Shown in pieces: positions 25,209 through 34,315 of a stretch of 64,000 nucleotides of DNA. The DNA is from Amycolatopsis sp. EV170708-02-1 (GTDB taxonomy: Bacteria > Actinomycetota > Actinomycetes > Mycobacteriales > Pseudonocardiaceae): positions 1,302,001 to 1,366,000 of the forward strand of contig NZ_CP092497.1 in NCBI RefSeq assembly GCF_022479115.1. The letters run 5' to 3'. Position numbers and translations under genes: made by a program. Below the pieces are notes generated by a model. It ran no database searches. It saw nothing but the letters and a program-made list of their open reading frames with translations, and was not told the origin of the DNA. The first letter of the stretch is position 1; each line of letters begins with the position of its first letter.

Positions 25209-26645
25209 CTAGCCGAGTTCGACCTCGTCGGCGTCGACGTCCGGCAGCAGGCCACGCCACCGCGGATTGCGCAGGCAGCCCGCCTCGGTCCAGCCGCCGA
25301 AGACGACCTCTCCGACGATGGTCGGCCGCGACCAGCGCGCGTCCCGCGCCTGTTTGTCCGGTACGGAGTGGAACGGGGATGTCTTGCGTTCCAAGCGGAA
25401 CAGCTGCTTGGAGAGCGTCTCCAGTTCGTCGCTCGCGAAGCCGACACCGACGTTTCCGATGTACCGCAAGCCGTCCTCGTGCGGGACGCCGAGCAACAGC
25501 GAACTGAACGTGCCCGCCCGGCTGCCGCCGCCCGGCCGCCAGCCGCCCAGGACCACTTGCTGCACCAGGGTTCCGGTGATGGAAAGCCATTCACCGGTGC
25601 GCTTTCCCGGGTGGTACGCGGAGTCGGCCCGTTTGGCGACGACACCGGCGAGCCCGTGTTCGCGGGCCGCCCTGGCGACCGCGCCGCCGTCGCCGAGGTA
25701 GTACCGGGGGACCTGCCAATGCGGACCGGCGAGCCCGAGTTCGTCGAGGAGTTCCCGCCGTTCGACGTAGGGCGTCCCGACACAGGAGCGGCCGTCCAGA
25801 TGCAGGAGATCGTTCACCAGGTAGAACGCCGGATATCGGGAGGTGAGCCGTTTCGCGGAGTTCTTCGTCGCCCGCGCGCGGTGCCCGAGCCCTTCCGGAC
25901 TCGGTTTCCCGCCGTCGAAGACGACGATTTCACCGTCGAGAAAGACTTCCGTGGCACCGAGTTGTTCGCCGAGGCCGCGGAATTCGGGATACAGCCCGGT
26001 GACGTCGTCGCCCGAATCGTCGTAGGCGGTGATCCGGCCGCCGGACACGCGAACGAGGGTGCGGCGCCCCGACCAGTCGAATTCGTAGGCCCATTCCGGG
26101 TCTTCGCCGGTCGACGGGAGACGGCCCGGTTTGGTCAGCATCGGGGCGAGGAAGGAGGGGAGTTCCTTCCGGCCGGGGTCGGCGGGGTCGAGCCGTTTGA
26201 GCAGCCAGCCGTTGTCGCGACCGTCCTTCTTCACGTTGAGGAACAGGTATTTCCCGCGTGCCCGCGTCCCGTGGAAGACCACTTCGACCTTGTGGTCGTT
26301 GAAGTGCAGCGTTTCGTACCGGCCGGTGTCCCAGATGGTCATGGTGCCGCCGCCGTATTCACCCGCCGGGATCTCGCCTTCGAAGGTGAGGTATTCCATC
26401 GGGTGGTCTTCGGTGTGCACGGCCAGGCGTTCTTGGTCCGGTGACATCGGCAGGCCCTTCGGCACCGCCCACGAGACGAGCACGCCGTCCCGTTCGAGGC
26501 GGATGTCCCAGTGCAGGCTGCTCGCGTGATGTTCCTGGATGACGAAGAGATCGTCGGCCCCGGTCTTCCCGTCGTGGTCCGGAAGGGGTTCGGGGGTTCG
26601 TCCCGGTCTGCGCTTACGGCGGTATTCGCCGAGTTTCTCCGCCAT
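25209..26645 (-). CDS. LigD-like protein: 3'-phosphoesterase domain plus degenerate ATP-dependent ligase
   Basis: 478 residues. Residues 1-160 form the LigD phosphoesterase domain (HHASSLHWDIRLERDG, SWAVPKG, DHPMEYLTFEGEIPAGEYG, IWDTG), apparently intact. The rest has the ligase layout, but the nucleotidyltransferase residues are lost. Motif I, normally KXDGXR, reads FDWSGRR, so the catalytic Lys is Asp and its partner Asp is Ser. Motif IV (EGVVAKR) reads AGVVAKR, and motif V (WLKXK) reads WLSIT. Motif III LDGEIV and the OB fold remain. The adenylation step therefore looks impossible; the protein may act as an end-cleaning esterase or scaffold in Ku-dependent end joining (Ku at 35661). The MAEKLGEYRRKR start is family-like. 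Confidence 0.88.
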   Translation of the reverse strand: MAEKLGEYRRKRRPGRTPEPLPDHDGKTGADDLFVIQEHHASSLHWDIRLERDGVLVSWAVPKGLPMSPDQERLAVHTEDHPMEYLTFEGEIPAGEYGGGTMTIWDTGRYETLHFNDHKVEVVFHGTRARGKYLFLNVKKDGRDNGWLLKRLDPADPGRKELPSFLAPMLTKPGRLPSTGEDPEWAYEFDWSGRRTLVRVSGGRITAYDDSGDDVTGLYPEFRGLGEQLGATEVFLDGEIVVFDGGKPSPEGLGHRARATKNSAKRLTSRYPAFYLVNDLLHLDGRSCVGTPYVERRELLDELGLAGPHWQVPRYYLGDGGAVARAAREHGLAGVVAKRADSAYHPGKRTGEWLSITGTLVQQVVLGGWRPGGGSRAGTFSSLLLGVPHEDGLRYIGNVGVGFASDELETLSKQLFRLERKTSPFHSVPDKQARDARWSRPTIVGEVVFGGWTEAGCLRNPRWRGLLPDVDADEVELG

Positions 26646-26711
26646 GGTCGGCCAGCGCGCCCCTTTCCGGATCGGGTCACGCAAGCCTAGCGCCGTTCAC
26701 GGTCCTTCCGT

Positions 26712-26764
26712 GCGCCGAAGGTCCCTTTTCCCACGGTAAAAGGAGGAAAAGGGACCTTCGGCGC
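26712..26764. terminator. Long terminator hairpin after the ABC exporter operon
   Basis: Perfect 20-bp stem, 26712-26731 with 26745-26764, loop 13 nt. It lies 10 bp beyond the stop of the ABC gene and about 65 bp upstream of the LigD-like start, on the same strand. Confidence 0.75.
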
Positions 26765-26773
26765 CGGTGCGGG

Positions 26774-28792
26774 TCAGTCGGTCTCGGCCAGCGCCTCCGC
26801 GAACTGGGCGGCGTAGAGCCGGGAGTACGCACCACCGGTGAGCAGCAGGGTTTCGTGATCGCCCTGTTCGACGATCGACCCGTTCTCCATCACCAGGATG
26901 ACGTCCGCGTCGCGGATGGTGGAGAGCCGGTGCGCGATGACGAAACTCGTCCGCCCCTCGCGCAGCGAGTTCATCGCCCGCTGGATCAGCACCTCGGTCC
27001 GGGTGTCGACCGAACTGGTCGCCTCGTCCAGGATGAGGATCGCGGGCTTCGCCAGGAACGCCCGTGCGACGGTGATCAGCTGTTTCTCGCCGGCGCTGAC
27101 CGTGCCGCCCTCGTCGTCGATCACCGTGTCGTAGCCGTCCGGAAGGGTGCGGACGAACCGGTCGACGTGGGTCGCCTTGGCCGCCGCCACGATCTCGTCG
27201 TGCGTGGCGCCCGCGGAACCGTAGGCGATGTTCTCCGCGATCGTGCCGCCGAACAGCCACGCGTCCTGCAGCACCATGCCGGTCTTGGCGCGCAGGTCTT
27301 CGCGGTCCATCCCGGCGATGTCGACGCCGTCGAGGGTGATCCTGCCGCCGTCGAGTTCGTAGAACCGCATGAGCAGGTTGACCAGCGTGGTCTTCCCCGC
27401 GCCGGTCGGGCCGACGATGGCGACGGTGTGCCCCGGTTCGACGGTGAGCGACAGGTCCTCGATGAGCGGCGTGTCCTCGGCGTACCGGAACGACACGTGC
27501 TCGAACTCGACCTGACCCCGCACCTGCCCGACCCGTGCGGGTTCGGCGGGCTCCGGCTCCTGCTCGTCCGCGTCGAGCAGCGCGAAGACCCGCTCCGCGG
27601 ACGCGATACCGGACTGCAGCAGGTTCGCCATGCTGGCGATCTGGGTGACCGGCTGGCTGAACTGCCGTGAATACTGGATGAACGCCTGGACGTCGCCGAG
27701 CGACAGCGTCCCGGACGCCACCCGCAGCGCGCCGATCACGGCCACCAGCACGTAGCTCAGGTTGCCGATGAACATCATCGCGGGCTGGATGGTGCCCGAG
27801 ATGAACTGTGCCTTGAAGCTCGCGCCGTAGAGTGTGTCGTTGTGCTCGCGGAAGACCTCCTCGGCCTCCTCGCGGCGGCCGAACACCTTGACCAGCGAGT
27901 GCCCGGTGTACATCTCCTCGATATGCGCGTTGAGCCGTCCGGTGGTGGACCACTGCTTGATGAACTGCGGCTGCGCCTTCTTGCCGATCTTGGCCGCGAC
28001 GAGCACCGACGCCGGCACCGAAAGCAGCGCGACCAGCGCCAGCACCGGCGAGATGACGAACATCATCACCAGCACGCCGACGACCATCAGCAGCGACGAC
28101 ACGATCTGCGCGAGGGTCTGTTGCAGTGACAGCGCGAGATTGTCGATGTCGTTGGTCGCCCGGCTCAGCACCTCGCCGCGTGGCTGGCGGTCGAAGTAGC
28201 TCAGCGGGAGTTTGGCGAACTTCTCCTCGATCCGCTCCCGCAGGTCGAACACCGCCCGCTGGACCAGGTTCGTGGTCAGCCTCGCCTGCAGCAGCGAGAA
28301 GAACGACGCCACGATGTAGAGCAGCAGCACCCACAACAGGACCTGGCCGACGGCGTCGAGATCGATGCGCTGACCCGGTACGAAGTCGATCCCCGAGAAG
28401 AGGTCGGCGAGTGTGTTGTCGCCTTCCGCCCGCAGGCCGGCGATGACCTGTTCCTTGCTGACCCCCGCGGGCATGTCCTTCGCGACGACGCCCGCGAAGA
28501 TGAGGTCCGTCGCCATGCCGAGGATCTTCGGCCCGATGACGCTCAGCGCGACGCTGACGACGCCGAACAGCAGGATGCCGTACAGCGTGGCGCGCTGCGG
28601 TTGGAGCAGCCGCAGCAGCCGTTTGAAGGATCCCTTGAAGTCCAAGGCCTTCTCGGCGGGCTGCCCGCCCATCAGGCCGGCGGGGCCACGGCCGAAACCG
28701 CCGCCCCCGCCCGGGCCCGGTCCCCGTGCCGCGCTCGCGCGCTCGCCGTGGGGTTTGGCCGGGGCGTTCGTCGTGGATTCGGGCGCGCTCAT
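26774..28792 (-). CDS. ABC exporter subunit, canonical ATPase (permease-ATPase fusion)
   Basis: 672 residues. A Gly/Pro-rich cytoplasmic tail (1-50) precedes six membrane helices and a nucleotide-binding domain. Walker A is GPTGAGKTT, Walker B LILDEATSSVD with catalytic Glu, and the signature is VSAGEKQ instead of LSGGQ. A long loop after helix 1 (about 100-145) is typical of the larger half of heterodimeric exporters. It starts one base inside the stop of its partner (TGATG), so the two are cotranslated and probably form a heterodimeric multidrug or lipid exporter. Confidence 0.92.
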   Translation of the reverse strand: MSAPESTTNAPAKPHGERASAARGPGPGGGGGFGRGPAGLMGGQPAEKALDFKGSFKRLLRLLQPQRATLYGILLFGVVSVALSVIGPKILGMATDLIFAGVVAKDMPAGVSKEQVIAGLRAEGDNTLADLFSGIDFVPGQRIDLDAVGQVLLWVLLLYIVASFFSLLQARLTTNLVQRAVFDLRERIEEKFAKLPLSYFDRQPRGEVLSRATNDIDNLALSLQQTLAQIVSSLLMVVGVLVMMFVISPVLALVALLSVPASVLVAAKIGKKAQPQFIKQWSTTGRLNAHIEEMYTGHSLVKVFGRREEAEEVFREHNDTLYGASFKAQFISGTIQPAMMFIGNLSYVLVAVIGALRVASGTLSLGDVQAFIQYSRQFSQPVTQIASMANLLQSGIASAERVFALLDADEQEPEPAEPARVGQVRGQVEFEHVSFRYAEDTPLIEDLSLTVEPGHTVAIVGPTGAGKTTLVNLLMRFYELDGGRITLDGVDIAGMDREDLRAKTGMVLQDAWLFGGTIAENIAYGSAGATHDEIVAAAKATHVDRFVRTLPDGYDTVIDDEGGTVSAGEKQLITVARAFLAKPAILILDEATSSVDTRTEVLIQRAMNSLREGRTSFVIAHRLSTIRDADVILVMENGSIVEQGDHETLLLTGGAYSRLYAAQFAEALAETD

Positions 28793-30525
28793 CAGGCGGC
28801 CTCCTGCTCGGTCAGCTGGGACAGCACGATCTCCCGGTAGGTTTCGTTGCCGTCCATGAGTTCGGTATGGGTCCCGGTCCCGACGACGCGGCCTTCGTCG
28901 AGTACGACGATGCGGTCCGCGTTGCGGATCGTGCTGACCCGTTGCGCGACGATCACGACGGTCGCTTCGGCGGTCTCGGCCACGAGTGCCCGCCGCAGCG
29001 CGGCGTCGGTCGCGTAGTCGAGCGCGGAGAACGAGTCGTCGAAAAGGTAGATCTCGGGGCGCCGCACCAGCATCCGGGCGATCGCGAGCCGCTGCCGCTG
29101 CCCGCCCGAGACGTTGGTCCCGCCCTGGGAGATGGGGGAGTCGAGCCCCTCGGGCATCCGTTCGACGAAGTCCTTGCCCTGCGCCACCTCCAGCGCGTGC
29201 CAGAGTTCCTCGTCGGTGGCGTCGGCCTTGCCGTAGCGAAGGTTGCTGGCGACCGTCCCCGCGAAGAGGTACGGCTTCTGAGGCACCAGCCCGACGGCGT
29301 CGGACAGCACGGTCGCGTCCAGTTCGCGGACGTCGACGCCGTCGACGCGCACCGAGCCGTCGGTGGCGTCCATCAGCCGGGGGATCAGGTTGAGCAGCGT
29401 GGTCTTCCCGCTGCCCGTGCTGCCGATGATCGCGGTGGTCTCACCGGGCAGCGCCAGCAGCGAGATGTCCTGCAGCACCGGCTTTTCCGCACCGGGATAG
29501 CGGAATTCCACATCGGACAGTTCGAGCCGCCCGTGCACCTCGCCGGGCGCCACCGGGTTCTCCGGGAGGACGACACTGGTGTGCGTGTCCAGCACCTCGG
29601 TGATGCGCTCGGCGCTCACCTCGGCACGGGGCACCATCATGAACATGAAGGTGGCCATCATGACCGCCATCAGGATCTGCATCAGGTACGACAGGAACGC
29701 GGTGAGCGCGCCGATCTGCATGCTGCCCTCGTCGATGCGCAGCCCGCCGAACCACAGCACGGCGACACTGGAGGCGTTCATCACGAGCATCACGATGGGG
29801 AACATCAGGGCCATCAGCCTGCCGACGATCAGCGAGACGTCCAGCAGTTCGGTGTTGGCCTTCGTGAACCTCCGCCGCTCGTGGGTGTCTTTGACGAACG
29901 CGCGGATCACCCGGATGCCCATGATCTGCTCGCGGAGGATCTGGTTGATCTTGTCGATGCGCTCCTGCATCAGCCGGAAGGCGGGCCGCATCTTCGCGAT
30001 GATGATCCCGACCGAGACGCCGAGGATCGGCACCACGAGCACCAGCAGCCACGAGAGGGTGACGTCCTGGTTCAGCGCCATGATGATGCCGCCGAAGCAC
30101 ATGATCGGCGCGGACACCATCAGGGTGAACGCCATCAACGTCAGCATCTGCACCTGCTGGACGTCGTTGGTCGTGCGGGTGATCAGGGACGGCGTCCCGA
30201 ACTGGCCGACCTCGCGGGCGGAGAAGTCCTGGACCCGGTGGAAGACCGCGGCGCGGACGTCGCGGCCGACCGCCATCGCGGTGCGGGCGCCGTAGTAGAC
30301 GGCACCGATCGAACACGCGATCTGCACCAGCGACACCAGCAGCATGACGCCGCCGACCCCGAGGATGTAGTCGATGTCGCCCTTGACCACGCCGGAGTCG
30401 ATGATGTCGGCGTTGAGGGTGGGGAGGTAGAGCCCGGCGAGGGTCTGGACGAACTGCAGCAGCACGATCAGCCACAGGTCTCGCCGGTACGGGCGCAGGT
30501 GAGTGCGCAACAACTTCGTCAGCAC
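28792..30525 (-). CDS. ABC exporter subunit, degenerate-site ATPase
   Basis: 577 residues with six membrane helices and an ATPase domain. Walker A is GSTGSGKTT and the signature NVSGGQRQ is intact. Walker B reads IYLFDDSFSALD, with Asp where the catalytic Glu belongs. Pairing with a neighbour that has an altered signature but a normal Glu is the hallmark of asymmetric exporters with one hydrolysing site. Encoded 31 bp after the TetR gene and just before its partner. The substrate is unknown. Confidence 0.92.
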   Translation of the reverse strand: MLTKLLRTHLRPYRRDLWLIVLLQFVQTLAGLYLPTLNADIIDSGVVKGDIDYILGVGGVMLLVSLVQIACSIGAVYYGARTAMAVGRDVRAAVFHRVQDFSAREVGQFGTPSLITRTTNDVQQVQMLTLMAFTLMVSAPIMCFGGIIMALNQDVTLSWLLVLVVPILGVSVGIIIAKMRPAFRLMQERIDKINQILREQIMGIRVIRAFVKDTHERRRFTKANTELLDVSLIVGRLMALMFPIVMLVMNASSVAVLWFGGLRIDEGSMQIGALTAFLSYLMQILMAVMMATFMFMMVPRAEVSAERITEVLDTHTSVVLPENPVAPGEVHGRLELSDVEFRYPGAEKPVLQDISLLALPGETTAIIGSTGSGKTTLLNLIPRLMDATDGSVRVDGVDVRELDATVLSDAVGLVPQKPYLFAGTVASNLRYGKADATDEELWHALEVAQGKDFVERMPEGLDSPISQGGTNVSGGQRQRLAIARMLVRRPEIYLFDDSFSALDYATDAALRRALVAETAEATVVIVAQRVSTIRNADRIVVLDEGRVVGTGTHTELMDGNETYREIVLSQLTEQEAA

Positions 30526-30555
30526 AACGGTTTCTCCCCAGTGGTGGGTAGGGTG

Positions 30556-31191
30556 TTACTGCTTGTTCGGTTTCTTCACCGGTTCGGGTCCGGTGAGGGA
30601 CGGGATGCCCGCGGCGGCCTCGTGCAGGAGGACCTCGAGCGTCTCCAGGAACGGCCCGGCGCCCTCGTTCATCAACCAGCTGAAGAACGCGGTCTTCACC
30701 GCGGACTCCACGATCGCCGCCATGAGCCGCGCGTTCAACGCGTTTTCCGCGCCCGCGCCCGCGCGTTCCAGGATGGCGTCCGCCAGCACCTGTTCGACCT
30801 TGGCGTGCGCCTTGAGGAACTCGCCCTGCACCGACGGGTGCAGCAGCAGGGACCGTGCCAGCTCCACCGAGTGGCGGTTCGGTTCTCCCAAGCTGCCGTA
30901 GGCTTCCAGTGTCGCGGTGCCGACCGCCTCCCACAGCGTCTCTTCCGAAGGCCTCTCGCGCAGGGCCTCCCGCAAGATCTCCTGCCGCTCGACGATGAAC
31001 GAGCAGATCGCCTCCTCCTTGCTGGAGAAGTAGTTGTTGAAGGTGCGCGGGGAGACGCCCACGGCGTTGGCGATGTCCTCGACGCGGACCTGCTCGACGC
31101 CCTTCTCCATGGCGAGCCTGAGCGCTGCCTCGCTCATGGCGCGCCGGGCCGCGCGCTTCTTGCGTTCACGCAGTCCCAAGGGTGCGGTCAT
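30556..31191 (-). CDS. TetR-family transcriptional regulator
   Basis: 211 residues with the TetR HTH at 15-62 (VEDIANAVGVSPRTFNNYFSSKEEAICSF) and a helical ligand domain. It is the first gene of an operon with the two exporter subunits 31 bp downstream. Autoregulated repression relieved by an exporter substrate is the usual arrangement and is inferred here. Confidence 0.93.
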   Translation of the reverse strand: MTAPLGLRERKKRAARRAMSEAALRLAMEKGVEQVRVEDIANAVGVSPRTFNNYFSSKEEAICSFIVERQEILREALRERPSEETLWEAVGTATLEAYGSLGEPNRHSVELARSLLLHPSVQGEFLKAHAKVEQVLADAILERAGAGAENALNARLMAAIVESAVKTAFFSWLMNEGAGPFLETLEVLLHEAAAGIPSLTGPEPVKKPNKQ

Positions 31192-31463
31192 ACCAGCAGA
31201 CTAGGGAAAAGTTGCGTGGCGCGCAAATTTCTGCGCAGTCCGCACTTTTCGGACATCACCCGTGGCGTGCAACACGCAAGATGCAGCCGAATGGCCTAGC
31301 GCGCCGCGCTCACCAGCCGTAACGCGTTCGTGACCACGTCACTGCCAGCGGTTGAACGGAAACCGACTGTGGACACGGATAGTGACTTCTGCTTGCATGG
31401 CCGTCGTTGTGCTGGGGAGTGCGACACGGGTCCGGGTATGCGAAGAGAAAGAAGTGGAAGCAC

Positions 31464-32690
31464 ATGGTGACGCGGGCTCGAGGCTTGCTTGACCGCTCAC
31501 GGGTTCTTCTGGACCGTTCCAGGGTCGCCGCGGCGCAGTTCCTCGCCGCACCGCCCCGGCACGCTCCGTCGGCTCCACCGGTCGAACCGGAAGCGGAGCA
31601 GCGGCCTGCCGTGGACGCGCCGGACGCCGGCGCGCTCGCCGGGGTCTGCTCCAATGTCGCGCTGCGCGACCTCAACCTGCTCGACCAGCTGCTCGCGCAG
31701 CTGGAGGCGATGGAGGCGGGGGAGGAGAACTCCGACCGGCTCGCCGAGCTCTACCGGCTCGACCACCTGGCGACCCGGTTGCGGCGCAACGCCGAGAACC
31801 TGCGCGTTCTCGCCGGTCGCGACGCCGACGACACGACGGCCGGTATCTCGTCCGTGCTCGACGTGATGCGGGCGGCGATGTCGTCGATCGACCACTACTC
31901 GCGGATCACGATCGGCCGCGTCGTTTCGCTCGGCGTGGTCGGGTTCGCCGCCGAGGACGTCAGCCGGATCCTCGCGGAGCTGTTCGACAACGCCGCGAAC
32001 CAGTCTTCGCCGAGCTCTCCGGTCAGCGTCAGCGCGCATCTCACCGAACAGGGGAGCGTGCTGATCCGGATCGAGGATGAGGGCATCGGCATGCCACCCG
32101 AACGCCTCGCGGCGCTGAACGAGCGGCTCGCGGCCGGTCCGGTGCTCGACGACGATTCCGTGCGGCATATGGGACTCGCGGTCGTCGGCAGGCTCGCCGA
32201 CCGGCACGAGATCACCGTGAAACTCGACCGCCGCACCCCGCACGGCACGGTCGCCACCGTGCTGCTGCCGGTCCCGGTGGTCTCGGAACTGGCCGAGAAG
32301 CAGTGGTCCGGTTCGCAGACGGTCGTGCTGCCGCAGGCCAGGATCACCAACGGCGCGCCCGTGGGAACCCCGGTCGCGACACCGTCCGGGCTGCCGCGGC
32401 GCCGCCCGGCCCCCTCGGCGGCACCGGAACCGGAACGGAAGCCCAGCCCGCGTCCGCGCACGGCCTTCGAGCCGCCCGCCGACGGTGGCACCACGGCCAG
32501 CGGTCTCCCGCGCCGGGTTTCCCGCAGTATCAGGACTTTGCCCGACGAACCGGCCCCGCCGACCACCCCGCCCGCCGACGCGGCGGACGGGCACGAGGCG
32601 CTGCTGGCCGACCTCGATGCCTTCACCGACGGCGAGCGTGCCGCACTCGACGACCGGCACGAGCGTGAGACCGGAGGAAACACCCAGTGA
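31464..32690 (+). CDS. Conservon CvnA-like histidine kinase ATPase, sensorless
   Basis: 408 residues from the ATG after GAAGTGGAAG. It keeps the dimerisation-like helices (residues 60-125, RLAELYRLDHLATRLRRNAENLRVLAG) and an HATPase domain (N box ELFDNAANQS, then DEGIGMPPE and HMGLAVVGRLA), then a Pro-rich tail. The usual CvnA N-terminal membrane and sensor regions are missing. It heads a cvnA-B-C-D set with a 4-bp GTGA overlap to the next gene. Conservons assemble at the membrane like a G-protein-coupled system. This version must get its input from elsewhere. Confidence 0.88.
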   Translation: MVTRARGLLDRSRVLLDRSRVAAAQFLAAPPRHAPSAPPVEPEAEQRPAVDAPDAGALAGVCSNVALRDLNLLDQLLAQLEAMEAGEENSDRLAELYRLDHLATRLRRNAENLRVLAGRDADDTTAGISSVLDVMRAAMSSIDHYSRITIGRVVSLGVVGFAAEDVSRILAELFDNAANQSSPSSPVSVSAHLTEQGSVLIRIEDEGIGMPPERLAALNERLAAGPVLDDDSVRHMGLAVVGRLADRHEITVKLDRRTPHGTVATVLLPVPVVSELAEKQWSGSQTVVLPQARITNGAPVGTPVATPSGLPRRRPAPSAAPEPERKPSPRPRTAFEPPADGGTTASGLPRRVSRSIRTLPDEPAPPTTPPADAADGHEALLADLDAFTDGERAALDDRHERETGGNTQ

Positions 32691-33121
32691 CCGCCCAGGA
32701 CGCGACCACGGATTTCACGTGGTTGCTCGACGACTTCGTGCGCAAGGTGCACGGCGCCAGCCATGCGCTGATCATGTCCGTCGACGGTTTCCCTTTGACC
32801 GCCTCGGAATCGGTGTCCAGTGACGACGCCGAGCAGCTCGCCGCCATCGCGAGCGGCCTGCTCAGCCTCGCGGGCAACAGCGCCGCGCTGTTCGGCAAGG
32901 GCAACTGCGAGCAGATCATCATCCGGCTCACCCGCGGGTACTTCCTGTTCATGGGGATCGGTGCCGAAGCGGGGCTCGCGGTGCTCACCGAACCGGACTG
33001 CGACATGAAGGTCGTCGCCTACGAGATGACCCAGTTCATCACCAACGCCGGTCACGCCCTCACCCCCGAGGTGCGAGCGGGGCTCCGGCAGGTCCTGACC
33101 GCCCGACGGCCGCAGGCCTGA
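32687..33121 (+). CDS. Roadblock/LC7 domain protein (CvnB)
   Basis: 144 residues, start GTG overlapping the previous stop. The Roadblock fold is evident from FTWLLDDFVRKVHGASHALIMSVDGFPL and AEQLAAIASGLLSLAG. CvnB proteins bind the GTPase CvnD and may act as its regulator. No unusual residue noted. Confidence 0.93.
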   Translation: MTAQDATTDFTWLLDDFVRKVHGASHALIMSVDGFPLTASESVSSDDAEQLAAIASGLLSLAGNSAALFGKGNCEQIIIRLTRGYFLFMGIGAEAGLAVLTEPDCDMKVVAYEMTQFITNAGHALTPEVRAGLRQVLTARRPQA

Positions 33122-33140
33122 GAATCCGGAGAAGGAAGGG

Positions 33141-33524
33141 ATGACCGTGTCCAGCGACCAATCTCCGGACCGGCCCGTCAAGATGCGCAGCCGCAGAATC
33201 CGGCCGTACGCGTTGACCGGCGGCCGGACCAAGAGCAGCCAGCTGCTGCTGGTGGAGACCCTGATCTCGGTCCCGCGTTACGACCCGTCGCTGGCCGAGG
33301 CGCTGATGCCCGAATCGCGCTCGCTGTACGAGCGCGCTCGCGAACGCTCGTCGATCGCCGAGCTTTCGGTGGGACTGGATCTGCCACTGGGCGTGGTCCG
33401 GGTGCTCATCGGCGACCTCGCCACCCAGGGCGCCGTCTTCGTGCACCCGACGGCCCACGCCTACAACCACGATACGAACGTGCTCGAGAGGATCCTCGAT
33501 GGACTCAAGCGCCTCCCGGTCTGA
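33141..33524 (+). CDS. DUF742 protein (CvnC)
   Basis: 127 residues, after GGAGAAGGAAGGG. The RIRPYALTGGRT start and the winged-helix-like C-terminal half (SIAELSVGLDLPLGVVRVLIGDLATQGAVFVH) define DUF742. It belongs to the four-gene conservon and probably links CvnB and CvnD. Confidence 0.92.
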   Translation: MTVSSDQSPDRPVKMRSRRIRPYALTGGRTKSSQLLLVETLISVPRYDPSLAEALMPESRSLYERARERSSIAELSVGLDLPLGVVRVLIGDLATQGAVFVHPTAHAYNHDTNVLERILDGLKRLPV

Positions 33525-33637
33525 CACAGGCGGAGCGGCGGAGCCTTCGGGTCTTCGGTCGCATCGGTACCCAGTTCGAACCCGCCCCGGCCGGCAGGCC
33601 CCGTTTTCGGGGTGTCAGGGCGCCATTCAGGAAGGGC

Positions 33638-34291
33638 GTGAGTGACGTCGTGAAAGAGCGCCCTGGCGACACGAATGCGGTCGCGGGTTCCGAATCGAAC
33701 ACCGATCTGCTGGCGATCTCCGCCAAGATCGTGGTCGCCGGTGGATTCGGCGTTGGCAAGACGACGTTCGTCGGCTCCGTCTCCGAGGTCCCGCCCCTGA
33801 GCAACGAAGCCTGGATGACCGAGGCCGGGGCCGGGGTCGACGAGCTGGTCCCGCCCGGAACCAAATCCACCACCACGGTCGCGATGGACTTCGGCCGGAT
33901 CACCCTGCGCGAAGACCTGCTCCTGTACCTGTTCGGCACGCCCGGACAGGCCCGGTTCTGGTTCCTCTGGGACGACCTCTCGCGCGGCGCGCTCGGCGCC
34001 GTCGTGCTGGTCGACACCAGCAGGATCGACCAGTCGTTCGCCGCGATCAACTACTTCGAGAACGACTCGGAGCTGCCGTTCATCGTCGCGGTCAACCAGT
34101 TCGAGGGCATGCCGGTGCACGACCTCGAAGAGGTCCGCGACGCGCTGGCGCTCTCTCCGGACATCCCGCTGGTCACCTGCGACGCCCGCGACCCGAAGTC
34201 GGCGGTCGCGACGCTGCAGGAACTGGTGTCGCACACGCTGTCCCTCGCGGTGGTCTCCGGACCGGGCCGCGAGTTCGCTTCACTCAGCTGA
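33638..34291 (+). CDS. Conservon GTPase-like protein (CvnD)
   Basis: 217 residues. The nucleotide-binding loop GGFGVGKTT (about residues 35-43), FGTPGQARFWFLWDDLSRGA and VNQF identify the Ras-like CvnD family. The GTG at 33638 follows an unusually long 113-bp gap after cvnC; the family normally starts close to cvnC, and an ATG at 33499 in another frame could be a remnant or a leader. The protein completes the conservon and precedes the flavoprotein gene by 24 bp. Confidence 0.9.
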   Translation: MSDVVKERPGDTNAVAGSESNTDLLAISAKIVVAGGFGVGKTTFVGSVSEVPPLSNEAWMTEAGAGVDELVPPGTKSTTTVAMDFGRITLREDLLLYLFGTPGQARFWFLWDDLSRGALGAVVLVDTSRIDQSFAAINYFENDSELPFIVAVNQFEGMPVHDLEEVRDALALSPDIPLVTCDARDPKSAVATLQELVSHTLSLAVVSGPGREFASLS

Positions 34292-34315
34292 ACGGTTCTG
34301 GGAGGAACGTCGAGG

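Noticed and set aside
28726..31299. 857-residue open frame on the + strand opposite the ABC exporter operon
   Set aside because: Gly/Arg/His-rich, no family signal, and its whole length lies over two clear ABC transporter genes and a TetR gene; a codon-bias shadow of high-GC DNA.
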